Translations under genes and position numbers: made by a program
The notes under the pieces: model-generated
What the model saw: only the letters and a program-made list of their open reading frames with translations
Databases searched by the model: none
Told to the model about the DNA's origin: nothing
Part shown: in pieces, positions 37,101-49,100 of the stretch
Numbering within the stretch: the first letter of the stretch is position 1
How the letters are laid out: every line of letters starts with the position of its first letter
From: Marisa cornuarietis
Taxonomy: Eukaryota > Mollusca > Gastropoda > Architaenioglossa > Ampullariidae
Direction of reading: 5' to 3'
Length of the DNA: 64,000 nt
Assembly (NCBI GenBank): GCA_004794655.1
Contig: SMMW01000506.1
Location: forward strand, 1,235,724 to 1,299,723

Positions 37101-40100
37101 GTTTCAATTGTGCCATGTGTATTTCTGGCTGTACAGTCAGCTGAGTGATGTACACCATGCCCCTTGTGCCCTAACTTACTGGTAGACAATGTTTGTTCTT
37201 TATTTTTCAGCTGAAAAAATGTCAAAAACTGGAATAGTACACACAAAAATTAAATCAGAAGATAACTTACCCAGATTTATCCTGCATTTTGATGCTGAAA
37301 GATTTTCAGTTGATTGGAAAACTGGCTTACTACAGTTACTGAAAGAAGCAGAACGTTTATGTGTAACGTCAATCTCCACACCTGCACTGGGAACTGGTCA
37401 GTTTGATGCTATTATTAGAATTGGTGTTCTTAACAAGAAACTTTAACATTAATTTCTTTGATGCACTTTTCATTGTCCATTTATCAGAGAATTTACTGTG
37501 AGAAGAGTTTTCCATACACTTACCTTCCTCATATGCAAGCAAATGTGCAATACTTACTGAAAAATGATACTGATAAGGACAGCTACCAACATTTTAGCTC
37601 TTTCAAAAAATCATTACAACATCCAGCTTTTCTTCCTCATGACTAAAACATATGGTCACACGATTTTTGGCTACTGTGCAGCAAAACGATGGAACTTTCT
37701 CCCTTTCCATACCCACCACCTTCCTACAGTTGAATCCTTAAAATCTGCACCGAAAATGCACCTCTTCCTTGAGCATTACTCCTAACACACTCCACACAAT
37801 GCTAGTCCTTCTTACCTTCCCCCTTCCACTTTTGCTACTTTTCTATCCATTGTCCTCTGCAGAATCACTATATCCTCTGTTCTTATACTTGGTACCTTTT
37901 TGTGTTTTCTATATTTGTCTTCTGTTTGTCGTTAGTACTGTTGTTTATTCAATGACAATGACAATGACCAGCTTTATTTGTCCCAGTGGGCAATTGAATA
38001 TGGAAATGTGCTCTAGTTCAACAATGAAAAAAAAAAAAGAAAGAAAAAAGTGGGCAAGTAGCATATATATCAGATACATTATATAGATATAGATAAAAAA
38101 ATTACAAGGAAATCAAGTATGTACCTACAACATCACACATGCACACACACATCATTGACAATTCATCTAAGATTGAGCAACTGGACTGCAGATGGCACAA
38201 ATGATTTCAGGTGTCTGTTACTCTTACATACAGGCATGGCATAGCATTTACCTGAGCTTAATAATACAAATTCTTTTGTTAGTACATGTTCAGGTAATGA
38301 TAAAATGCATGAAGCTTTCCGTACTATTTGCTGGTCACAAAAAGAAGCTAAATCCCTTTGTTTGATACCAATTATCTTAGAACAGATGTTCACAACACTG
38401 TTCAGACTGTTCCTATCATGGACAGAGAGATTGCGGAACCAGCATAAAAATGAAAAAGATAGAAGGCTCTCAATGAATGACTGGTAAAAACGGTCTAAGA
38501 TTACTTGGCTAACTGAAAAACTCTTTAATTTATGCAAAAGGTACATTCTTTGTTGGCCATGTTTAACAATGTGTTCGGTATTAATTCATTCCATTTGAGC
38601 TGGCTATCAAAAATAGTTCCCAGATACCTGAAGGAATTAACAATTTCAACAGGTTTACTATGTATCACACTGGGAATAACAACATCCTCTTTGATCTTCC
38701 TGAAGTTTATAACTATTTCTTTAGTCTTATCTACATTCATCTCTAGATAGTTCTCATCGCACCACTGTACAAAATTTGTTAAGGTATTACCATGATCTTT
38801 TGTGTGTTCCTGTAAAAGAGTCAACAATGCAGTATCATCAGAGAACTTGATGAGGTAGCTATTCTCCTCTGTGCTTCTGCAGCTGTCCCTCATATCCTAT
38901 CCATGTAGTCCATGTCTCATCCTTGTTTTAAGCCCTAAGAGCATGCTCTTTTTAAGAGTGAGTATGCGCTATATAAATCTTCATTTATTATATATATAAA
39001 TATTACTATTAATTTTGTGTGGTTCAGTCAAACGTTGATTGTAATCAAATACAAACATCTCAAGTTCAATAAATATAACAATAATTAAAATTAAAGGAGA
39101 ATTACCAAAAATTTAAGAACTTTTCTTAAAGCATAAAATGTTTTATTCTGTGTGAACTTTTTTCTTGTAGGTCTCATTAAAAGAGTGGAAGGAAAGAGAT
39201 CAATGAAAAGTCATGAAAGTCAAAAACATACATGTTTTTGCATAAATCATGACATTTAACAAAAATTAAATTCTTTTCCCACTATAGACAGAATGAGCAT
39301 ATAAAATTCTTCAGTATTTCATTAGAAAGAGTCATAGAAGCCAAATGCTACTTAGCTTTGCATCTTACCTGTTTGTAGTGAAAAATTTCAATTAAAATGG
39401 ACAACCAATTGCCATCCCCAACACGACACACAACATGACTAGTTTTTTCCTTCTTTCTTATAAAAAAAAATGCAATTCTGAGTTTAACTGTTAAGGGAGA
39501 GAACTAGTGGCAAAATAACATCTGCAGGGTTCTGTAGCTTCTCTTTCTGTTTGTTCTCGAAGAGTAGCTGCATTTTAGCATCCTGACCAGTCAGTGCATA
39601 TGTGTGCAGAATGTTAGGAAGCTGAGCTCTGCACACAAGTGTGTATATATATATGTGCTGAATGTTGGAAATAATTACAGTGCATATTAGTCAAACTTAA
39701 AGGTGACAGCAGACGCATAAGACTTTCCAGGTACAAAGTTATACTTTTTCAAAATTTACTCTGCATAGTAGACATATGTCAGAATTTTTTCTTCAGCATA
39801 GTACTTTTTCATTAGGAGCCAACGGTAACATCTTACAAGAGAGAAAATAAATGTACACTAGGACAATGTACACAAAGCAAACATAGCCCATGATCTTGAG
39901 ACATAGACAACAGGAGTGTTCCTGCCAAATTTGGTTAGGATGTGGATTTGAGTAGCTTTTAACCAGCACTTGCCAAAAACACACATATTAACTCTGCTTT
40001 ATTTATATTTTGCACTGGTTCACTATATTAACATCTCCAGGTTGACAGCAAGCACTCCTTAATGATGCCAAAGTTGACATGGTCCCAGATCATTCACAAA

Positions 40101-43100
40101 ACAATTAAATCTTTGACACTGATGTCATTTAACAAAAATTAAGGATAAAAATATGGAATTAAGCATTGCACTAATGTAATGAAAAAAATAGTTATGGAAT
40201 TTCATTATTACTGCAGTACAAAATGAGTTATGTGTTCGCTTTCATTTGTCAGTTTGCTTAATTGTTTCTGAAGGAGTATATGGTTTGACCCCAGCAAAAT
40301 TTGCTCAAAATCTGATGGATGCGCTCTGTGACTTCTGCAGTGGGAAGCCCCAGTGGGTAAAAGAAGTGAGGATAGTCATGTTTGACAAATCCATGATACC
40401 TCATACAGTTCATACTATACAGAATATAACTGAGAAGCTGAGAAAGTCAGAAAAAGGAGTATCTGATGATTTTGAAGGTGAGTGTTTACATTTGGTTTCT
40501 CACATAGGCATGAAATTTTGTCTCTTCTGCTTTGATTGAAACTTTTGAAATTTATTTTTTTATTTGTGGTGACATTTTAGTTACTATTTTGGGGGTTATT
40601 AACTTTTCAGGATTTCCTATCATCAGAAATTTGCATAGACTTCAACGGATTCAGAATAATGCTGCTTGCCTAATCTGCAGACCATCTAGATGTGAACATA
40701 TATCACATATCATTCGCTCTCTTCACTGGCTGGCAGCTGCAGATCATATAGCCTATAAACTTACCACTCTGACTTACTCTGCTGTTTCTGGCACTGGTCC
40801 TCAATACTTCTCCGAACTCACTCTTATCTATACACCCACACAACTTCTTCGTTCATCTTCTAATACCAAGCTTCTTGGAGTCCCATTAAGACAAAGAGGT
40901 CAGTGAAGGACGTGTAACGGGCAAGTCGTTGGACAGAGTTGAGTGACACGGAGACGGTTGACGCTCAAAACAATTATCCGTCAGGGACTCTACTTCTGTG
41001 AAGCCATTGTGCAACAACCTTCCAGCGAGAATGGAGAGACACGATCAAGACGGCTGACGCTCACAGAAATCCGTCAAGGACATTACTTCTGAGAGGCCGT
41101 TCTACAGCAACCCTCACGTGAGAATTGAGTGACAGGTAGACGGCAGATGCTGACTGCAATCCGTCGAGGATCTGCTTCTGAGTGGAATTCATCGGAGATC
41201 TCTGAGACACAGTACGGACTTTCACGGCAGTATAACTACAGACGATGAAACACTCCTTCCTAAGGGAGGTGCTGAATCGTCATAGACCGAGGTTACAGCA
41301 CTACTGTTGTGTTCCACGTGGATCTTTATGTTCTGATTCGTGATTTTGGATGGAGCTTCTGCTCAATATCGTACACCTGTTTTTGGATATAGTTCGCCGG
41401 TCATCAATCCAGGTGAACTTGTATGCGGTCATTTCACCTGTAACCTGCCGATCAACTGTGCGGACGATTCACCTGCATGGGGTACAACTAGGAGAACGAC
41501 AGTTCGGGCAGGATTACCTGACTGTCGAATCGACAAAGCAGACAGGTGACATTGCCGGGGATCTCTAACTTTCCATCCGTCAGTACACAATTGGTTATTT
41601 CTTTTACTATTTCATTTCTCCTTTTCTTTTAAAACATTAAATGATGGAACCGTTGGCCGGGCCTTTTTGTGTGAAAAAGGAAGAAGAGTGCCACGAGCGT
41701 AGCTAAATGTAGATGTACATACACGCTCGAAAACATTTATAAGTGCACTCTTCACCCAAAGCATTACAGTCACTCACAGGCTAATCAAACCATTACCTTG
41801 TGCCCTGAATACTATATGTGCCTGTCCATAAACTTTGCAGCACCCATACTTATACATACATGGGTGGGTACATGTGTTGCAGAATACATAACAAAGGCTA
41901 TTGATTGGACAGGCCTTTTAGTGGGTGTTCAAAAAGAATGAAGCCCTCAGACAAATGTAGGAATTTTTCTGACTCAGGCTACCTGCTCTCCATGGACGTT
42001 AAGTAGCAAATGATTTATTTATTTGTTTCTTTTCCATTGGTGGGAGACAGACATACAAGTTTCAACCTTTTTTTCTTTTCCAGATATTGCTGGATTTGCT
42101 GCCAGTCAGCCAGGGGTGAAGGATGCAAAACTGTTTGTTTACGGAGAATCTGCTGAAAGCATACGGAAAGCCATAAGAAATTTTGATGACCTTGTGCAGG
42201 AAAAATTCACACACAAAGAGATTGCAGATGACATGATACAGGGCATGACTCTAGATGAGGTGACAGCACCTGCTGTATTTTCTTCATAATATAGGCATTG
42301 TGCACAACAAGGTGTGACAAAATATAAATGTTCATATCATTAAAACTATACCAGTTCTCAGGAGGCAAAAGCTACAATAGCAGATGATTAGCCATGCTTA
42401 GTATACGGGTGACATATCAAAATAAATTATTAGATGTGAACAATTAACCTGTAAGCAAACTTGAAGTGTGCAGCTCTGGTGTTTATAGTTTTATGTACAT
42501 GAGAATACACATGAGAACACACAAGAAGAAACATGAGAAAATCATTGACAGTTTACCCACTGCTACAGGCTTTTCATGTGAATTCCAAATGAAGCATGAT
42601 AACAATTAATTTACACACATTTGTGCTTTAAGACTGAACTTTATCTTATGGCAGGAAAGAATTTGACTCGAGAGAGGAAGGTAAGAACCACGCATGCTGC
42701 CAGCTACCCTATAGTGGTCATTCTTCTACCCTAGTGGTCATATTTCACTCATTGCTTTCATCTGACCCAACAAGTACCTTATACACGCTGCCAAATTGAA
42801 TCCATTGTTTCCTACCAGACAGTGAAAGTTCAGCTTTTAAACAACATGCATAAAACTGTAGTGCACTGTGCTGATTTAGAGGTCTCCACTATCAGGCTTG
42901 TGATGAAAATCCCTCACACCCAACCACACACACACACACACACACTCTCTCCCCCCAATATTCAAAAATACCAACTTTGGATTTCTATTTCTGGCTCATC
43001 CACTGAGTAGATGTGGGTTGTTTTCTTTAATAGATTTGTCCAAGTAAATGGTAAAGGATTAGTGGACTTATGGTGACTGTTTTCTATTTGAACATGAATT

Positions 43101-46100
43101 TTGTTGATAGTCATTTGTGAGCTGTTGTATATTGCAGCTGCAAAGGATCAAGAAAGTGGAGCAGTCCTGCAATGTAAAGGTGCTGATTCATCCTAATGAT
43201 GGGCGTGTGGTCATTGATGGAATGCATGCCAATGTGTTTGATGCAGGGAACGAAATCAACAAGATCATTCGTGAGGCTGACCATCATAGGCAGCAGGCCC
43301 AACAAGCCTCAATGCTGGTCAACATGGTTCAGTGGTATTTCCTTGAGGTAAGGAGATAATGAAATTTTTTGAACCTAACTAAGCATTGTTACTATTCTAT
43401 CAGAAAGAATTTCCCTTGATTTTTCTTTGTAACTGGACTTTTGAATGCTGTGGCACAGGTATTATTTTAGTGTCTGTGTCTCTTGGTTCAAACTTTCAAA
43501 ATTTCTTCAGAAGGTTTACATTTCTTCATTTGCTGCTCTGGCATGCACCTACTGATCCTGCATAGATATGATGCATCTAAAGCTATTAATGCTATTTTAT
43601 AAAATGACAACTGTCACTCGCACTTGAGAGCCCCCGTGGGCCCGGCTTCTCGTGCCGGGGGTGAACACCCAGCCTCTCTCTGGCTGGATGGCTAAGCTGG
43701 TCCACCCCTTTCTCTTATGCTTTTCTTGTTTCTCCCTCACTGGCCCTTTCACCTATACTCTTTTTCTATTCAATCATCTCCCTATGACACTACTGTTTGT
43801 CTTTTCTATCTTCTGTCTACACCAGCCTTCTTTTTCCATCATGCCTTTCTTTTAATATAGCTCTTTTCTTTGTGGCCTCCTTTAGGCCCCCTGCGTTTGC
43901 ATGCAGGGCGACCCGTGTCGGGGAAGGATGGGATCCTGGAGGTTGAGGTCCCTGATGGGCTGCGGCCCATCATACCAACACACCTCTTTGGCCCGGACTT
44001 CTCCTAGAGGGGAGATTGGTGTGGCCCACACCAATCAATCGGCTGGTCGTGCAGTGCCCTAGCTTTGCTAGAAGGCTGCGGCCGGGGTCAATCTGGTCTA
44101 CACACTCTGTAGGCCAGAGTATATTCCTTATGTATCCCTGGTGCGACCCTGCTGGAAATGCCCTTAGTGGTACCGCTTGGTCGCATCCCCTTGTTGGACT
44201 CCGTGGTGGGTGGGGAGCAAATGGAACGAATCATATAGTTTTCATTATGGCAACAACAACAACAAAAACTTGGGAAACGCCTGCGTGAGAGAGAATCTTC
44301 TGATAGTGAGAGTGAGGTGAGAGAAAGCGTGAGGAAGAGTGCTGAAGAGGCCCGGCCCCGTTTTCTTGTCGTCGAAGGTACAGAGCCGGCCAAGCCGCTC
44401 TCGTCCCTCTCCCCTTTTGCGATCGCAAAAGGATTCAAAAATATTTTGTCTGGTTTCTCCTCCATCAAGAGATTGCGCACCGGACAACTTCTCGTTCATT
44501 GTTCTAGTCAAAAGTCTTCAGAGGCCCTTCGCCGATGGGACGGAAAACAGTTCGTGGACCGCCCCATAAAGGTCACACCACACAGATCCCTCAACTCTTC
44601 AAAGGGGGTCATTCGATGTCCTGACCTTGCCGGGATGTCGGAGCTTGACATTAAGTCAGAACTGGCATCCCAGGGAGTTACTGCAGTACAGAGGGTGACA
44701 ATAAAGAAGGATGGACAGTCTATTCAAACAAATACCCTATTTCTTACCTTTTGTCTACCTAACATACCCGACTCCATTGATGTTGGGTATTTACGGGTCA
44801 AAGTTACTTTATTCATACCTTCACCGTTGCGCTGCTTCAACTGTCAGCGTTATGGCCATGGGGCGAGCTTTTGCAAGTCCCAAGCCCGCTGCTTTCGCTG
44901 CAGCGGGACTGGCCACGTGGCAGCTGATTGTTCCTCAAGCGCAAAGTGTGCAAACTGTAACGGGTCTCATGTTGCTTCATCCAAGGACTGCCCGAAGTGG
45001 AAGGAAGAGGCAGCCATCCAACGCGTACGCGCGGAATCTGGCGTCTCTTACGCCGATGCTCGCCGTCGCGTAGTGGGTGGACCCTCAGGAACAACTACTC
45101 CAGGCTCCACTTCCTACTCGGCAGTCGTTGCAAAACGACCGTCAGTGTCTGTGTCTATCCAGACGGACATGACATGGGTCTCTTCAGAGGGCCCTGTCAG
45201 AGTCCGTCAAGATATGCCTCCTCCTCCTCCTGCACGCAGTGATGGTTCCCAGTCATCACAGGCCTCTCAAACTCAAAGCAAACAAACCTCACCAGTCAGA
45301 CCTCCACGCAAACCAGAACGACACACAAAATCTCCAAATAGTAAAAACACTACACCACAGAGAAACAAGAAAGACACACAAGCAAAAACAAAATCACCAG
45401 ACAAACATACCCCACAACACAAAACATCTGGAATCGCCACTGCAGTGATTTCTGTCCCTGTTACTAACCGTTTTGTCTCTCTTGGCGAGCAGGGGATGGA
45501 CGTGGATGAGCGACGTCTTGCGTCTCCTTCTCCATCCCGCCTTCCCCTGCCTTCTCCTTCTTCTTCTCCTTCTTCTGTGAGGTGCTCTGTGTCCCACCCT
45601 CACAGATAAAACATGTCTACCATCCTTCAATGGAACTGTCGAGGGATCCGAGCCAACTTTGAAGAGCTCCGATGCCTAGCATCTCGTTTGTCCCCTGACA
45701 TTATTGCACTTCAGGAGACTCTTCTCCTACCTTCTACCTCCTTTTCCTTCAAGGGCTTTCAAATTTTACGTCAAGACTCACAATCTGACGTCCCTTCAAG
45801 GGGGGGGGGGGCTGCTCTTCTTCTTCGCTCCCACCTTTTGTTAGCCAGATAGCACTTTCCACTCCTCTTCAAGCTGTTGCTGCCCGAGTTACGCTGGGCA
45901 AGACTATCACTATTTGCTGTATCTATCTTCCTCCATCCGCTCGGATCTCCCGACAAGACCTTGACGGTCTTCTGACCCAACTTCCTTCTCCTGTCGTTCT
46001 TTTGGGGGACTTTAACGGGCACCACCCTCTGTGGGGCGGGGATTCGATTGACCCTAGGGGAGAGTTGTTGGGATCATTTTTTATGGAAAGTGATCTCTGC

Positions 46101-49100
46101 CTCTTAAACGATGGCTCGACCACTTTTTGTCGGCCATCCAGCAGCACCTTTTCAGCAATCGATCTATCAGTAGTCAGTCCAGCAGTATTATTAGATTTTA
46201 CCTGGACTGTACACGACGATCTATGTGGAAGTGATCACTTTCCAATAATTTTACGTTTTATGAATACTCTGGAGCAGGACGAAAATTTTTACAGTGGCGG
46301 GTGGAACTTGACTAAGGCAGATTGGCCTGCCTTTCGGGCCCTCTGCGCCACCCGCCTTTGTTCTAATGATCGTTTTAATTTAGATACCTATGATACTGAC
46401 CAGGACCACCCTATTACGATTTTTACCACCACTCTAACTGCAGTTGCTTCGGCAACCATTCCAAAGAAAGGGACACGGAAACACCATCTACGTGTCCCTT
46501 GGTTTACTGAAGAGTGCAGGGTGGCCCAGCGTGATCGGAAGAAGGCCCAGCGCCTTGTCTTCCGCCACCCCACTCGAGAAAATGTGATAAATTTTAAACG
46601 CAGCAGAGCACGAGCTCGTTTTATATTTAAACAAAATAGAAAACTCGCGTGGCAAAGGTTTGTGTCATCATTATCCTCCCGCACCACCTCCCAGGAGGTG
46701 TGGGCAGCCGTCAGAAAAATAAAGGGAATGTTTCAGGCTGGTTCAATAGGCCACCTGCAGGTTGGAGACTCTGTCCTCACAGAAGCACAAGATGTTGCTA
46801 ATTCCTTGGCATCCACCATTGCTCAAAACTCCTCTTCCTCTAACTACTCTCTAGAATTTCAATGCATGAAGTTGGTTCGGGAATCCTCTAGCTGCAACTT
46901 TTCTTCCAATAACTCTGAACAATACAACAAATCCTTCTCTCTTAATGAGTTGCAGCGGGCCCTCCAGAAGTGCAAGGTTTCTGCACCTGGCCCAGACAAC
47001 ATTTCTTATCAGCTGCTGACTCATCTCCCAAAGGCCTCTCTCCTTCTCCTTCTAAACATCTTTAACTTTATTTGGGTGTCTGGATGTTTCCCTCCCCCGT
47101 GGAGAGAGGCAGTCGTGGTGCCCATCCCAAAACCTGGCAAGGATCCTTCTGATCCCAACTCTTACCGTCCTATCGCTCTCACTAGCTGTCTGTACAAAAC
47201 TTTAGAACGCATGGTGAATGCCCGGCTCACCTGGCAGCTTGAATCCCAGGGTCTCCTCTCCAACCTGCAGTGTGGCTTTGGACAATACCGCAGTACCCTG
47301 GACCATCTGGTCCGTTTTGAAACTTTTGTTAGAGATGCTTTTGTAAGTAAAGAGCATGTGTTAGGAGTTTTCTTTGACTTGGAAAAGGCCTACGACACTA
47401 CCTGGAAGCAAGGTATTCTGTTGGACTTTCACGCCCTTGGCTTCCGGGGTCGTATGCCTCTCTTCATCAAGAACTTCCTTTCTCAACGTCTCTTTCGAGT
47501 TCGTATAGGATCTATCCTGTCTGCTCCTCAGGAACAGGAAATGGGCGTCCCACAGGGCAGCATTCTATCACCTACTCTTTTCAACATTAAAATAGATTCC
47601 ATTCTAAAATCTGTCTGTCCAGGTTTGGCGGCCTCGTTGTATGTAGACGACTTTGCTCTCTGCATCCGAGGCCGATCCCTACCGTGTCTCGAACGCCGGC
47701 TTCAGCTGTGCGTCAACGCTGTGCAGAAGTGGGTGACAGAAAATGGTTTCAAATTTTCTCCTACGAAGTCAGTATGCATCCATTTTTGTAAACTACGAGG
47801 CATGTTTCCAAACCCATCTATTACTGTACACGGCAAGGTTCTGAACGTGGTCCAGGAAGTAACATTTCTTGGGGTCATCTTTGACCGAAAACTTTCCTTT
47901 CTTTCTCACATAAAATTGCTACGCCTATCATGTCAGAAAGCCTTGGACGTTCTTCGAGTAGTTGGCCATGTCAGCTGGGGAGCGGACCGCACGATACTGC
48001 TTCGCCTGTATCGTGCCCTGGTCCGCTCCAAGCTAGACTATGGATCAATCATCTATCGCTCTGCTCGAGAGTCCTATCTCAAAATTCTTGATCCTATTCA
48101 TCATCAAGGGCTCCGCATCTGTTTGGGTGCCTTCCGCACCACTCCTGTACAAAGTTTGTACGCAGAAGCTGGTGAGCCTCCACTTTCTTTCCGTCGTTTG
48201 AAACTCATTCTATCCTATGTCTGTCGTCTAAAAGCTCATCCTGAAAACCCTGCTTACCTTACCGTGCTGATTTTGAACCTCAGCGTGCTGCTCTGTATGC
48301 CATTCGTACCAACGAGCAAAAACCAGTATCACTCCGTGTTGCACCTCACCTACAAGCAGCCGGAGTAGATATTCAGCAGGTAGAGACTCTCCCTCTCTTA
48401 CCAGCTCCTCCTTGGACTCTTCCTGTTCCAGAGATTCGTCTCGATCTTTCAGCTTTCAAAAAAGGTGACACTTGTGACCTCATCTTTCTCCAGCGCTTTC
48501 AAGAGCTTCTGTCTGACTATCCTGGATTCTGTTCTGTCTTTACAGATGGCTCCAAAATTCCAAACGGTGGCCCTGTAGCTGCGGCAGCAGTCCCGTCGTG
48601 CCAGCCGCAACAAGCCTCTTCTGCCCGACTTGCGGATGGCTGCTCTATTTTCTCTGCAGAACTTTACGCTATCTTGCTAGCCTTACAGCATGTTCACCGC
48701 TCTTTGGAGCAAAACTTTCTGATCATCTCAGACTCTTTATCTGCTCTCCAAGCCCTTCTCTCCCAACGTTCTGACCACCCCTTTGTGGTTCAGATTCACA
48801 CTATCCATGCAGCTCTAGTCCAACGGAGAAAAGACATTGTTTTCATTTGGGCTCCTGGCCATGCTGGTATCCCAGGCAACGTCCGAGCGGACCAAGCCGC
48901 CAAGGCTGCATGTCAGTCGCCTGATAAACTACACTCGATAGTATCAGCAGACTGTAAATCTATCCTCTCGGCCTATGTTCAGTCCTTGTGGCAACGCCAT
49001 TGGGACAATCTAGGCCAAAATAAGTTACATGCTACCCTTCCTTCTCTTTCAGACCGCTCGCCTTCATACCGTCCTGTGCGGCGGGAGGAGGTAGTTCTTT

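Noticed and set aside
46388..46687. Minus-strand frame inside the LINE
   Set aside because: Shadow of the LINE ORF2 coding strand.
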